A stretch of DNA of 64,000 bases from the NCBI RefSeq assembly GCF_006442965.1, contig NZ_VFWX01000011.1:184025-248024 (forward strand), in the 5' to 3' direction. Made by a program: the position numbers and the translations under genes. Source of the DNA: Mesorhizobium sp. CU3 (GTDB lineage: Bacteria; Pseudomonadota; Alphaproteobacteria; Rhizobiales; Rhizobiaceae). Positions 8,781-17,253 of this stretch are shown one piece after another (the first letter of the stretch is position 1; every line of letters starts with the position of its first letter). Under the pieces are notes generated by a model that had not been told where the DNA came from, searched no databases, and saw only the letters and a list, made by a program, of their open reading frames with translations.

Positions 8781-10249
8781 ATGAAACATCTCAACCGAAC
8801 CGTCGCGCTGGGCGCGGTGCTTGCCCTGTTCACCGCCCCGGCGCTCGCCGATGGCGTCGCCTATGTCAACAAGGGCCTGGTCGGCGTCGGCCATATTCCG
8901 GCGAGCCAGAAGGACAAGTTCGGCGAGACCTTCGGCTCGGGTTCCGGCATGGCGATCGACACCAAGGGCTGGACGCGCGACGGCGCGAGCTACAAGGGCT
9001 CGCTCTGGCTGCTGCCGGACCGCGGCTACAACGTCGTCGGCACCACCGACTACCGCGCCCGCGTCAACACCATCGCCATCGAACTGACGCCTGCGGCGCC
9101 GGGCGCCGCCCGTGGCAGCGAGCAGTCCGGCGTCAAGGCGACACTTGCCGACACCACGCTGTTGACCGACGACAAGGGCGTCGACACCACCGGCCTCGAT
9201 CCGCTGAACGGCGTGCGTGAAGCCGCCGGCGACATGCCGATCCTGCCGCAGGCCGACAATGGCAAGCTGGCACTGGACGACGAGGCGATCGTGCGCCTGC
9301 CCGACGGCACCATGTTCATTTCCGACGAATATGGCCCCAACATCTACCGTTTCTCGGCCGAAGGCCGGCTGATGTCTGCAACGCAGCCGCCGGCCGCCCT
9401 GGTGCCGATGCGCCACGGCAAGCCGAACTTCGCCTCCGACAATCCCGGCCCCGGCGCCGCCGAGCCCGATCCCAAAGATCCGGAGACCGGCCGCCAGAAC
9501 AACCAGGGCCTCGAAGGCATGTCGCTGACGCCGGACGGCAAGTTCCTGATCGCCGTGCTGCAGTCGGCGGCCCGCCAGGACGGCGGCGATTCCGGCGCGA
9601 CGCGCCAGAACACTCGCGCGCTGGTCTACGACGCCTCCGACCTCGGCCATCTCAAGCTCGCGCATGAATATGTCGTGCCGCTGCCGGTGTTCAAGGACGC
9701 CAAGGGCAAGACCAAGGTGGCCGCGCAGAGCGAGATCCTGGCGCTCTCCGACACCAGCTTCCTGATGCTGGCGCGCGACTCCGGCAACGGCCAGGGCCTG
9801 AAGGACGCCGAGTCGCTCTACCGCAAGATCGAGATCGTCGACCTTGCCGGCGCCACCGACATCGCCAACGGCCCGTTGACGCCGCCGACAAGCCGGTTGC
9901 GCCCAAGGGCGTGCTCGATCCGTCGGTGACCCCGGCCAAGCGGACCGCGTTCATCGACATCAACGACAAGGCCGAGCTTGCCCGCTTCGGCCTGCACAAC
10001 GGCGCGCCGAACGACAAGAACAACCTCTCCGAAAAGTGGGAGGCAATGTCGATGGCAAGCGTCCTCGATCCGAAACTGCCCGACGACTATTTCCTGTTCG
10101 TCGCCAACGACAACGACTTCCTCACCCAGGACGGCTTCCAGGTCGGCGCGCCCTACAAGGCCGAGGATGGCGCCGATGTCGATACGCGCTTCCTGGTGTA
10201 TCAAGTCACCCTGCCAGGCCTGTCGGGCAACACCGTCGCCGGCCAGTAA
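8781..10249 (+). pseudogene. Secreted phytase-family esterase, interrupted by a frameshift
   Basis: The 'esterase-like activity of phytase' family (beta-propeller, periplasmic or secreted). The ATG at 8781 gives a signal peptide with a likely cleavage after ALA (residue 23). The first frame reads well to about 9875 (GATDIANGP) and then degenerates to a stop at 9929. From about 9878 the next frame continues in family style (DAADKPVAPKGVLDPS to NTVAGQ, stop at 10249). One base appears missing around 9876-9877; restoring it would give about 489 residues. It is either a real inactivating mutation or a sequencing error. A Pho-box-like site upstream suggests phosphate control. The exact substrate is unknown. 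Confidence 0.85.
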
Positions 10250-10356
10250 TCGACGGTTGGGGCGGATACCGCGCGGCATCTGCCCACCCGGACAGGGGTG
10301 CATGTGCATCAGGCCTGCGATAGCATCGCGGGCCTGATTCAGTTTCGGTACCCGCC

Positions 10357-11829
10357 ATGGATGACGACAAGCCCGCCCGCCCACGCGTCGGCGACCTGAC
10401 CAGCGGGCCGATCCCGCGCACGCTGCTGCTGTTTGCTCTGCCGGTGCTGGGCTCCAATGTGCTGCAGTCGCTCAACGGCTCGATCAATGCCGTCTGGGTC
10501 GGCCGCTTCCTCGGCGAGGCGGCACTGACGGCGACCTCCAACGCCAATCTGGTGCTGTTCCTGATCCTCGGCACGGTCTTCGGCATCGGCATGGCGGCAA
10601 CCATCCTGGTCGCACAATCGGTCGGCGCGCGCGACCTGCCCGAAGCCAAGCGCATCGTCGGCACAAGCGCCACCTTCTTCTTCCTCATATCGGTCGTGTT
10701 CGCCGTCTGCGGCTGGATCTGGGTCGACGCCATCCTGACCGGGCTCGGCACGCCTGCCGACGCGCTGCCGCTGGCGCGCTCCTATCTGCGCATCATCTTC
10801 GTCGCCGTGCCGATGATGAACCTTCTGTCCTTCGTCATGACCGTGCTGCGCGGCGCCGGCGACTCGCGAACGCCCTTCCTCTTCATGGCGGTGGCGGTGG
10901 TTCTCGACGTCGTGCTCAATCCGCTGCTGATCCGCGGCATCGGCCCCTTCCCCGCGCTCGGCATCGCCGGCTCGGCGACCTCGACTTTGTTCGGCCAGAC
11001 GGTCAGCGTGATCGCCATCCTGATCGTGCTTTATGCGCGCAAACACCCGCTGCGGCTGGCGGGCGCCGACCTCGCACTGCTGAGACCCGATCCGGCCCTG
11101 CTGCGCATCATCGTTTCCAAAGGTATTCCGATGGGCCTGCAGATGATCGTCATCTCGGCCGCGGCGCTCACCGTCATGGGCATCGTCAACTCCTATGGCT
11201 CGCAGGTCGCCGCCGCTTACGGCATCGCAGCCCAACTCTGGACCTATATCCAAATGCCGGCGCTCGCCATCGGTGCGGCAGTGTCTTCGATGGCGGCGCA
11301 GAATGTCGGCGCCGGCCGCTGGGACCGCATCGGCAAGGTCGCGGCCTCAGGCGTCGGCTTCAACCTGGTGCTGACCGGCGCGTTGGTAGCGCTGCTTTTC
11401 GTCTTCGACCGCCCCGTACTCAGCCTTTTCTTGAGCGGCGACGGCACCGCCATCGACATCGCCGCCCACATCAACAAGGCAGCGTCCTGGTCATTCATCC
11501 TGTTCGGCGTCACCATCGTGCTGTTCGCCACTGTGCGCGCCACCGGCGCCGTCATGCCGCCGCTGATCATCCTGGTCATCTCGGTGCTGATCGTACGCAC
11601 CGGCTTTGCCTATTACTTCAGGAGCTGGATCGGCCAGGAGGCTCTGTGGTGGAGCTTTCCGGCCGGCTCGATCACCTCGCTGGCGCTGGCCATCGCCTAT
11701 TATCGCTTCGGCCAATGGCGCACCATGCACCGCATCGAGGACAGGCCGGCCGCCGGCGAGCCGCCGGATACCGGCCTCGGCATGCCGCGCCAGCGCGCGC
11801 GGCTCTCGCCGGAGACCCCGAACGGCTGA
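10357..11829 (+). CDS. MATE-family multidrug/toxic compound exporter
   Basis: A 490-residue inner-membrane antiporter with about twelve helices in two pseudo-symmetric halves (roughly 15-230 and 240-450). It begins with the family-typical GDLTSGPIPRTLLLFALPVL. The first half holds VGRFLGEAALTATSNAN and the second repeats the pattern with GIVNSYGSQVAAAYGIA. MATE proteins expel cationic drugs or metabolites in exchange for Na+ or H+. The substrate here cannot be told. The C-terminal tail from about 455 is polar and cytoplasmic. It starts 107 nt after the phytase-family gene on the same strand. Confidence 0.93.
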   Translation: MDDDKPARPRVGDLTSGPIPRTLLLFALPVLGSNVLQSLNGSINAVWVGRFLGEAALTATSNANLVLFLILGTVFGIGMAATILVAQSVGARDLPEAKRIVGTSATFFFLISVVFAVCGWIWVDAILTGLGTPADALPLARSYLRIIFVAVPMMNLLSFVMTVLRGAGDSRTPFLFMAVAVVLDVVLNPLLIRGIGPFPALGIAGSATSTLFGQTVSVIAILIVLYARKHPLRLAGADLALLRPDPALLRIIVSKGIPMGLQMIVISAAALTVMGIVNSYGSQVAAAYGIAAQLWTYIQMPALAIGAAVSSMAAQNVGAGRWDRIGKVAASGVGFNLVLTGALVALLFVFDRPVLSLFLSGDGTAIDIAAHINKAASWSFILFGVTIVLFATVRATGAVMPPLIILVISVLIVRTGFAYYFRSWIGQEALWWSFPAGSITSLALAIAYYRFGQWRTMHRIEDRPAAGEPPDTGLGMPRQRARLSPETPNG

Positions 11830-11898
11830 TCAGATGGTCAGTATGGCGCCGCACGAAATCCTCCCGTAACGTTCGCTAGTTCAACGGGGGAGGAATCG

Positions 11899-12474
11899 AT
11901 GGGCAAGGGACGGGTCGAGGCTTTCACCGATGGCGTCGTCGCCATCATCATCACCATCATGGTGCTGGAGCTGAAGGTGCCGCATGGCGAGGATTTCTCG
12001 GCGCTCTTGCCGCTGTGGCCGATCTTCTTCTGCTATGTCCTGTCCTTCATCAATGTCGGCATCTACTGGAACAACCTGCACAACATGTTCCACACAGTGC
12101 AGCGTGTCGACGGCCGCGTCCTGTGGGCCAATTTGAACCTGTTGTTCTGGCTGTCGCTGATGCCGGTGACCACGGCCTTCATGGGCGAGAACCACTTCGC
12201 GCCGGCGCCTGTGGCCGTCTATGGCGTCGATCTCGCGCTCTGCGCCGTCGCCTACACCATTCTGGTGATCAAGCTGCGCCATCTGCATGGCGCCGACACC
12301 ACCTTCGCCAAGGCGGTCGGTCACGACAAGAAGGGCAAGATTTCGCTGGCGCTCTATATCGCCGCTGTGCTGCTCAGCTTCCTCAACCAATGGGTCAGCG
12401 TGGCAATCTATGTGTTCGTGGCCCTCATCTGGTTCGTGCCCGACAGGCGCTTCGAACGGCTGGTTGAGAAATAG
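11899..12474 (+). CDS. TMEM175/DUF1211-family potassium channel-like membrane protein
   Basis: A 191-residue protein with about six membrane helices. The first helix carries the DUF1211/TMEM175 signature pattern (RVEAFTDGVVAIIITIMVLE, with the conserved R, F, D and pore-lining I/L residues). Bacterial TMEM175 proteins form tetrameric, leak-like K+ channels, so a role in K+ permeability is inferred. A GGGGGAGG-like ribosome binding site (CAACGGGGGAGGAATCG) precedes the ATG at 11899. The gene ends immediately before the 12477-12580 repeat, whose hairpin likely terminates it. Confidence 0.88.
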   Translation: MGKGRVEAFTDGVVAIIITIMVLELKVPHGEDFSALLPLWPIFFCYVLSFINVGIYWNNLHNMFHTVQRVDGRVLWANLNLLFWLSLMPVTTAFMGENHFAPAPVAVYGVDLALCAVAYTILVIKLRHLHGADTTFAKAVGHDKKGKISLALYIAAVLLSFLNQWVSVAIYVFVALIWFVPDRRFERLVEK

Positions 12475-12476
12475 GG

Positions 12477-12580
12477 CTATTCCAGGAAAAGTGTGAAGCG
12501 GTTTTCCGTCCGGAATTGCGTAAAAACAGAGAGATAGAGCGGTTCGCCGTTTCCCATGAAACGGCGAACCGCTCTAGCGC
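12477..12580. repeat. Dispersed ~100-bp repeat ending in a terminator hairpin, copy A
   Basis: Starts ATTCCAGGAAAAGTGTGAAG and is about 85-90 percent identical to 59920-60014. Its 3' part folds into a perfect 17-bp stem (12536-12552 with 12559-12575, loop CCCATG). Both copies end against the stop codon of a leftward gene, so each sits between convergent genes and could terminate both. See the covariation finding. Confidence 0.9.
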
Positions 12581-12862
12581 TTACTGCCGCATCGCTTTGA
12601 GCTTCTCGGCTGCCGAGGCGGCGAGGTCGGCATAGCGCTCCTCCAGCCGCTCGGCCGCCTTGATGATGCGGAAGTCATGGCCGAATTTCTCCAGCGCCAT
12701 GCGCAGCTTCTCGGCGAAATCGGCCTGCTTCTCCAGCGCCGAGAACAGCGTCTTCACCTGCGCTTCGCTGATGTCGGGATTGGCGAGCATCTTCGGCACC
12801 TCGCGGCCCATCTGGTCGCCGTTGACGGTCTGCTCCTTCAGAATTCCGATCCAGTCGGTCAA
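12581..12862 (-). CDS. Small conserved helical protein of unknown function (TTG start)
   Basis: A 93-residue charged, helical protein with no membrane segment. The TTG at 12862 is preferred. An AAGGAG ribosome binding site lies 8 nt upstream on the minus strand, and the upstream continuation to 12916 looks non-coding. The protein then begins MTDWIGILKEQTVNGDQMGR and ends with a coiled, lysine/glutamate-rich helix (ERLEERYADLAASAAEKLKA). I do not recognise the family. It is divergent from the SDR gene, with a short tandem repeat between them. Confidence 0.7.
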   Translation of the reverse strand: MTDWIGILKEQTVNGDQMGREVPKMLANPDISEAQVKTLFSALEKQADFAEKLRMALEKFGHDFRIIKAAERLEERYADLAASAAEKLKAMRQ

Positions 12863-12902
12863 TCGCGAGACTCCTTCTCGGCGACAAACATGCGCGGCGG
12901 GC

Positions 12903-13005
12903 GTTGCCGCGGTCAACCCGGCGCATCGCGGTCGACCCGTTGCGCTCTTGCGGTCAACCAGTTGCCGCTCTTGCGGTCAACCGTTTGCCGCGTTGCGCTC
13001 TTGCC
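12903..13005. repeat. Degenerate ~22-bp tandem repeat between divergent genes
   Basis: Units built on GTTGCCGCTCTTGCGGTCAA recur head to tail. The clearest are 12939-12960 and 12961-12983, with partial or degenerate units on both sides (12903-12938 and 12984-13005). Each contains TTGCGGTCAACC or a variant. It lies in the divergent promoter region of the small gene at 12862 and the SDR at 13057. It is too short and too uniformly tandem to be a CRISPR. Confidence 0.7.
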
Positions 13006-13056
13006 TCGGCGGCGACGGGCGTTAAGTTCGGCCCGAACCCGAACGAGGACAAAAAG

Positions 13057-13923
13057 ATGGCCAGCGACGCCGATATCCAGACCGCCCTTCCCGCCTTCGC
13101 CCCAGGCAATGTCGCCGTCGTCACCGGCGGCGCCAGTGGCATCGGCCTCGCCGCGGCGAAGCGGTTCGCAGCCATGGGCATGAAGACGGTGCTTGCCGAT
13201 ATCGGCGGGGTGCGCCTCGACCAGGCGAGGCAGGCCGTCGCGGCGATCGCCGGCGACGATGCCGTGCTGCCGATCCCGACGGATGTCTCCAGGGCCGACG
13301 AGGTCGACAGGCTGGCCGAGCTTGCCAACGGCGCCTTCGGGCCGGCCTCGGTGCTGATGAACAATGCCGGCATCGGCAACAATCCCGGCAAACCGTGGGA
13401 GAACCGCGACGCCTGGAAGCGGCTGCTCGACATCAATTTCTGGGGCGTCGTGCATGGCGTCGAGGCCTTCGCGCCGCGCATGCTGGCGGCGGGCAAGCCG
13501 GGCTTCATCATCAACACCGGCTCCAAGCAGGGCATCACAACGCCGCCTGGCAATCTCGCCTACAACGTCTCCAAGGCCGGCGTGAAAACCTTCACCGAAG
13601 GCCTCGCGCACGCGCTGCGCAACGAGCCGGGAGCGAAACTGTCCGCTCACCTCTTGATACCCGGCTTCACCTTCACCGGCCTGACCGAAGGCGCGACCGA
13701 AAAGCCCGCCGGCGCCTGGACTGGCGAACAGGTGATCGACTTCATGCTGGCATCTCTCATCGACGGTGATTTCTATATCCTGTGTCCCGACAACGAGGTG
13801 GCGCGGCCGATGGATGAAAAGCGCATGGCCTGGGCGATCGGCGACATCATCGAGAACCGTCCGGCGCTGTCGCGTTGGCATCCGGACCACAAGGACGCTT
13901 TCGCAGCCTTCATGGGCCGCTGA
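13057..13923 (+). CDS. SDR-family NAD(P)-dependent oxidoreductase
   Basis: A 288-residue classical short-chain dehydrogenase. The Rossmann glycine motif TGGASGIG is at 23-30, NNAG follows in the middle, a catalytic serine is in NTGSKQGI, and YNVSK gives Tyr169 and Lys173. The ATG at 13057 has a GAGGA ribosome binding site; the longer frame upstream crosses the tandem repeat and is not coding. The substrate is unknown. The C-terminus is longer than the minimal SDR (about 250). Its stop overlaps the end of the convergent gene at 13910 by 14 nt. Confidence 0.93.
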   Translation: MASDADIQTALPAFAPGNVAVVTGGASGIGLAAAKRFAAMGMKTVLADIGGVRLDQARQAVAAIAGDDAVLPIPTDVSRADEVDRLAELANGAFGPASVLMNNAGIGNNPGKPWENRDAWKRLLDINFWGVVHGVEAFAPRMLAAGKPGFIINTGSKQGITTPPGNLAYNVSKAGVKTFTEGLAHALRNEPGAKLSAHLLIPGFTFTGLTEGATEKPAGAWTGEQVIDFMLASLIDGDFYILCPDNEVARPMDEKRMAWAIGDIIENRPALSRWHPDHKDAFAAFMGR

Positions 13924-14350
13924 CGGCCGCCTTTTTCTTCGGCTTGCCGGACTTCAAGGAGCCCGCCTTTTTGGCGAGTTCCGCAAGCTTGCGGTCGTGC
14001 CGCTTGGCCGCCGCTTCGCATTTGTCGCGGATTTCCTCGACCTCGGATTCCGTCAAATGCTCGATGCCGATGAAGTGGTTATGGGCGCGGCCGACCCGGA
14101 TCAACTCATCGAGTTTGGCCTGGATCGCGGCGCCGTCGCGGTTCTGCGTGTTCTGGATCAGGAACACCATCAGGAAGGTGATGATGGTGGTGCCGGTGTT
14201 GATGACCAGTTGCCAGGTGTCCGAGAAGCCGAAGAACGGCCCGCTGACCGCCCATACAACCACGATCAGCACGCAAACGGCGAAGGTGGACGGCAATCCG
14301 GCCAGATGCGCGACCCAATTGGCAACCCTGGTGAAGAGTTTCTCGATCAT
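13910..14350 (-). CDS. Low-affinity iron permease-family membrane protein
   Basis: A 146-residue protein with two or three membrane helices (about 20-40 and 48-68). The family motif FLMVFLIQNTQNRDGAAIQA is followed by a soluble helical region (LDELIR...HNHFIGIEHLTE) and a lysine-rich tail. The family is named after fungal Fet4-type low-affinity iron transporters. Direct evidence for transport by the bacterial members is thin, so the name is by homology only. It is monocistronic and convergent with the SDR. Confidence 0.88.
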   Translation of the reverse strand: MIEKLFTRVANWVAHLAGLPSTFAVCVLIVVVWAVSGPFFGFSDTWQLVINTGTTIITFLMVFLIQNTQNRDGAAIQAKLDELIRVGRAHNHFIGIEHLTESEVEEIRDKCEAAAKRHDRKLAELAKKAGSLKSGKPKKKAAVSGP

Positions 14351-14570
14351 GCAAATCCCTCGGGAAACCGCGCAAGGCGCGGGATTTGCTTAAAAACAAA
14401 CTGCCGCCGCGTCGGGTTCCAAAAGATCGAGTTTCGCGCGGAGCATGCAGCCGCAATCGGATACACGTGGAAGACGCAGGCGCTTGAAAAGCCGCCTTAT
14501 CCGTTTGTTGCGATAGTGCCGGTGCAGGTAAGAGAGCCTGTTCCTTCCGCTTTACGGCGGTTTACCTCCA

Positions 14571-14609
14571 GCCCCTTCCGCTGCGCCACCCCCGCATGGC
14601 GGAAGGGGC
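14571..14609. repeat. Inverted repeat in gene-free stretch 14351-14679
   Basis: GCCCCTTCCGC (14571-14581) is matched exactly by GCGGAAGGGGC (14599-14609), with an inner TGCG/CGCA extension. It lies downstream of the leftward acetyltransferase gene. No T-run follows on the minus strand, so it is not a classic terminator. The rest of the 329-nt stretch holds nothing I can support. Confidence 0.6.
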
Positions 14610-14679
14610 ATTAATTCCCGACAGCGAAGCGTCGCATCCAGATAGCGCCGTCATCCTTTTTGACGGCGTTCTCCATGTG

Positions 14680-15321
14680 TCAGTGAGTATTGTCTTCCCA
14701 GCAATCGAGAAAGGCTTCGATCGGCATGGTCTGCATGTCGGGAATGGCCCGGGCCAATTTCTCAGGCGCCCAGTCCCACCAGGCGAGGTTTTCGATACGT
14801 GCAGCGATGTCGGGTTCAAATCGCTGACGCAGCGGCTTTGCCGGAACGCCTGCGGCGATCGTGTAGGCCGGCACGTCATGCGTGACCACAGCATTGGCGC
14901 CGACGATGGCGCCGTTGCCAATGGCGATGCCCGGCATGATCACCGCGCCGTGGCCGATCCAGACATCATGGCCGATGCTGACGGACTTGGCCTGACGCCG
15001 CTGGCGAAAAGCCGCATCGACGCCCAGCCACCGGAAATATTCATTCGGCCGATAGCTGACCTTGTGCTGGGTCAGCCGTTCGATCGGATGTTCCAGCGCA
15101 TTGATGCGGCTGTTGGCGGCGATCGAGCAGAATTTGCCGATCGTCGTGTAGATCGCCTCGCAATGGCGTTCGAAATAGGAGAAGTCGCCGACGCTCACCT
15201 CACGCAGGATCACCCGCTCGCCGATCGAAGCGTAGCGGCCGAGCTTGCACGCCTTCAATTCCGCAGTCGGATGGATGCGCGGTTCGGGATCTTTCAGGAC
15301 AAGGTTTTCAGGGCGGTCCAT
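14680..15321 (-). CDS. Hexapeptide-repeat acetyltransferase, phosphonate-associated family
   Basis: A 213-residue left-handed beta-helix acyltransferase. The start (RIHPTAELKACKLGRYASIG), the YTTIGKFCSIAANSRIN segment, SIGHDVWIGHGAVIMPG and the AWWDWAPEKLARA tail fit the 'phosphonate metabolism, transferase hexapeptide repeat family' type, which often accompanies phn C-P lyase genes. No phn gene is in the window, so this copy stands alone and its substrate is open. It is also related to CatB/Vat xenobiotic acetyltransferases. The ATG at 15321 is chosen over a TTG at 15357 because the extension is unlike the family. No clear ribosome binding site was seen. Confidence 0.85.
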   Translation of the reverse strand: MDRPENLVLKDPEPRIHPTAELKACKLGRYASIGERVILREVSVGDFSYFERHCEAIYTTIGKFCSIAANSRINALEHPIERLTQHKVSYRPNEYFRWLGVDAAFRQRRQAKSVSIGHDVWIGHGAVIMPGIAIGNGAIVGANAVVTHDVPAYTIAAGVPAKPLRQRFEPDIAARIENLAWWDWAPEKLARAIPDMQTMPIEAFLDCWEDNTH

Positions 15322-15385
15322 AGCTGCGGCTTTACGCCGGCTCAGGCTGCCCTGCAAGCCTGCCCCATTGGCCGAGCAATCGCCT

Positions 15386-15871
15386 CTATTGCGGCTTGCC
15401 CTTCGTCCACACCACGTTCTGGCCGTAGAGCGGCACGGTGGTTACCGACATCTTGGCCGAGCCGTTCTGCACCTGGCGCGAATGCGAGAGATAGATCAGC
15501 GTCTCGTTCTTCTTGTCGTAGATGCGGTTCACCACCTGTTTCTTCCAGATCAGGCTGAGGCCCTGCTTGAACACTTCCTCGCCGCCCTCGCTCATGTCGA
15601 TGTCGCCGATGCTGATCGGCCCGGTCTGGCGGCAGGAGATCGAGGAATCGGACGGATCCTCGAACCAGTTACCCTTGTGCAGCCGGTCGATGACGCTGCG
15701 GTCGAAATAGGCGACATGGCAGGTGACGCCCTCGACCTTCGGGTCCTTGATGGCGTCGATCATGATGTCGTTGCCGACCCAGTCGACGCCGACTTTGCCA
15801 ACCTCGTCGGCGGCGGCCGCACCTGCTCCGGACAACAGACATACGGCCAATAAGCCCATCAGTTTTCGCAA
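15386..15871 (-). CDS. creA: CreA-family periplasmic protein (TTG start)
   Basis: A 161-residue exported protein of unknown function, conserved in proteobacteria. The TTG at 15871 is favoured: the minus strand has GAGGAGG 5 nt upstream, while the first ATG lies 12 nt further in at poor spacing. The signal peptide is about residues 1-21 (LMGLLAVCLLSGAGAAAADE). Family-typical text follows: KVGVDWVGNDIMIDAIKDPK, GVTCHVAYFDR and a pair of cysteines that could form a disulfide. Creb/Crea links in E. coli are only by name. It follows the cytochrome b gene on the same strand, with about 80 nt between. Confidence 0.9.
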   Translation of the reverse strand: MRKLMGLLAVCLLSGAGAAAADEVGKVGVDWVGNDIMIDAIKDPKVEGVTCHVAYFDRSVIDRLHKGNWFEDPSDSSISCRQTGPISIGDIDMSEGGEEVFKQGLSLIWKKQVVNRIYDKKNETLIYLSHSRQVQNGSAKMSVTTVPLYGQNVVWTKGKPQ

Positions 15872-15953
15872 GGATGCCTCCTCGGTTCGCGTTGCCGGTG
15901 TCAGGTGGGACAGGATCGTGGCGTTTACAAGCCGCCCAATGACCGCGAAGAGC

Positions 15954-16460
15954 CTATGCCTGGCGGAAGGCCAGCATCTGCCGCAACACGTTCGACTTGA
16001 GAACAAAGTGCTGGACGAGCGCGCCGGCGATGTGGAGCAGCACCACATAGAGCAGGATGTTCTTGCCGAGGACATGCACCAGACCCGCGCCGGGCACCTG
16101 CAGGAACCATGCCGCGGCGCCGGAAAGCGGCACGATGAAGATCAGCGCGTAGATGACCAGATGCGTTGCCTTGGCGAGCAGCCGCAGCGCCGGATGCTCC
16201 ATGCGTGAAACCGGCGGAACACCGCGTGTCGCCCGCAGCCATAGCCGCCAAACGGCAAGGACCAGCACCGCCAGCCCGAGCACGACATGCATATAGGCCA
16301 GCGGCAAGTCGCCGGCGGCGGCTTCCTGCCCGCGGCGCAGCGCGCGCCACACATGCTCCATGCCGTCATGGGCGAGAAACTGGACAAGGATGAGCGCCGC
16401 GATGCTCCAATGCAGCCAGATCTGCGTCTTGGAATAGGACGATACTGGCGTGCCGGCCAT
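15954..16460 (-). CDS. Cytochrome b561-family dihaem membrane protein
   Basis: A 168-residue four-helix inner-membrane cytochrome b. Candidate haem-ligand histidines lie in WLHWSIAALI (helix 1), MHVVLGLAVL (helix 2), ATHLVIYALIF (helix 3) and LLHIAGALVQHF (helix 4), the layout of CybB-type b561 proteins that take electrons from quinol or pass superoxide electrons to quinone. ATG 16460 has GGAGAG just upstream; ATG 16472 and GTG 16475 are alternatives. It is divergent from the Sco gene, and with Sco hints at respiratory functions in this stretch. Confidence 0.88.
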   Translation of the reverse strand: MAGTPVSSYSKTQIWLHWSIAALILVQFLAHDGMEHVWRALRRGQEAAAGDLPLAYMHVVLGLAVLVLAVWRLWLRATRGVPPVSRMEHPALRLLAKATHLVIYALIFIVPLSGAAAWFLQVPGAGLVHVLGKNILLYVVLLHIAGALVQHFVLKSNVLRQMLAFRQA

Positions 16461-16668
16461 CGGGCTCTCCATCACGAAAGTCTTGTCGAAGATAGGTGGG
16501 AGGCAAAGCCGGTCAAATTAAGGATCGGTAAGGCCCCGGTGAGCGCCAGCCGATTGCGGCAACGCGACATCTTTGCGCCTGCAGTGTCGAACCGCTAAGA
16601 CTGGTTGCCAAAATGGAACTGTCTCGGCCCGGCGCGGTCCCGGCAAAAATCATGACGGACACTTTCTG

Positions 16669-17253
16669 ATGATGCGTTCAATCCTGGTCGGCATTCTCGT
16701 CCTGATGGTGGCGGGCATCGGCTGGCTCACCTTCGACTGGTATCGCGGCCATTATGGCGGCGAGCCCTTCGGCGCCCCATTCACGCTTACCGACCAGAAG
16801 GGCCAGCCGATCACCGAAGCCGCGTTCCGGGGCCGCCCCAGCGTCGTCTTCTTCGGCTTCACCCACTGCCCGGAAGTCTGCCCGACCACCCTGTTCGAAC
16901 TCGCCGGCTGGCTGAAGACGATGGGTGACAGCGGCAAGAACCTCAACGCCTATTTCGTCACCGTCGACCCGGAGCGCGACACGCCCGAAACGATGAACAC
17001 CTATGTCAGCAATTTCTCCGACCGCATCACCGGCATCACCGGCGATCCGGACAAGGTGCACGCCATGGCCAAGGCCTTCGGCATCTACTGGAAGAAGGTC
17101 GACACCGGTGACGGCGACTACACGATGGACCATACCGCCTCGGTGCTGCTGCTTAAAGCCAATGGCGATTTCGCAGGGACCATCGCCTATGGCGAAAGCG
17201 CCGACACCGCCATCGCCAAGTTGAAGCGCCTCGCAGCGGGCGACCAAACCTGA
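16669..17253 (+). CDS. SCO1/SenC-family copper chaperone for cytochrome oxidase
   Basis: A 194-residue membrane-anchored thioredoxin-fold protein delivering copper to the CuA site of cytochrome c oxidase on the periplasmic side. One N-terminal helix (about 5-25) precedes the fold. Copper ligands are visible as the CxxxC of THCPEVCPTT and a later histidine in MDHTASVLLL. VTVDPERDTPE is the usual conserved block. The start is 16669 or 16672 (tandem ATGs) without a strong ribosome binding site. Its stop shares one base with the prmA start (TGATG), so the two are probably translationally coupled. Confidence 0.93.
   Translation: MMRSILVGILVLMVAGIGWLTFDWYRGHYGGEPFGAPFTLTDQKGQPITEAAFRGRPSVVFFGFTHCPEVCPTTLFELAGWLKTMGDSGKNLNAYFVTVDPERDTPETMNTYVSNFSDRITGITGDPDKVHAMAKAFGIYWKKVDTGDGDYTMDHTASVLLLKANGDFAGTIAYGESADTAIAKLKRLAAGDQT

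Noticed and set aside
12903..13005. CRISPR-like repeat
   Set aside because: Units of about 22 bp follow each other with no unique spacers and no cas genes nearby.
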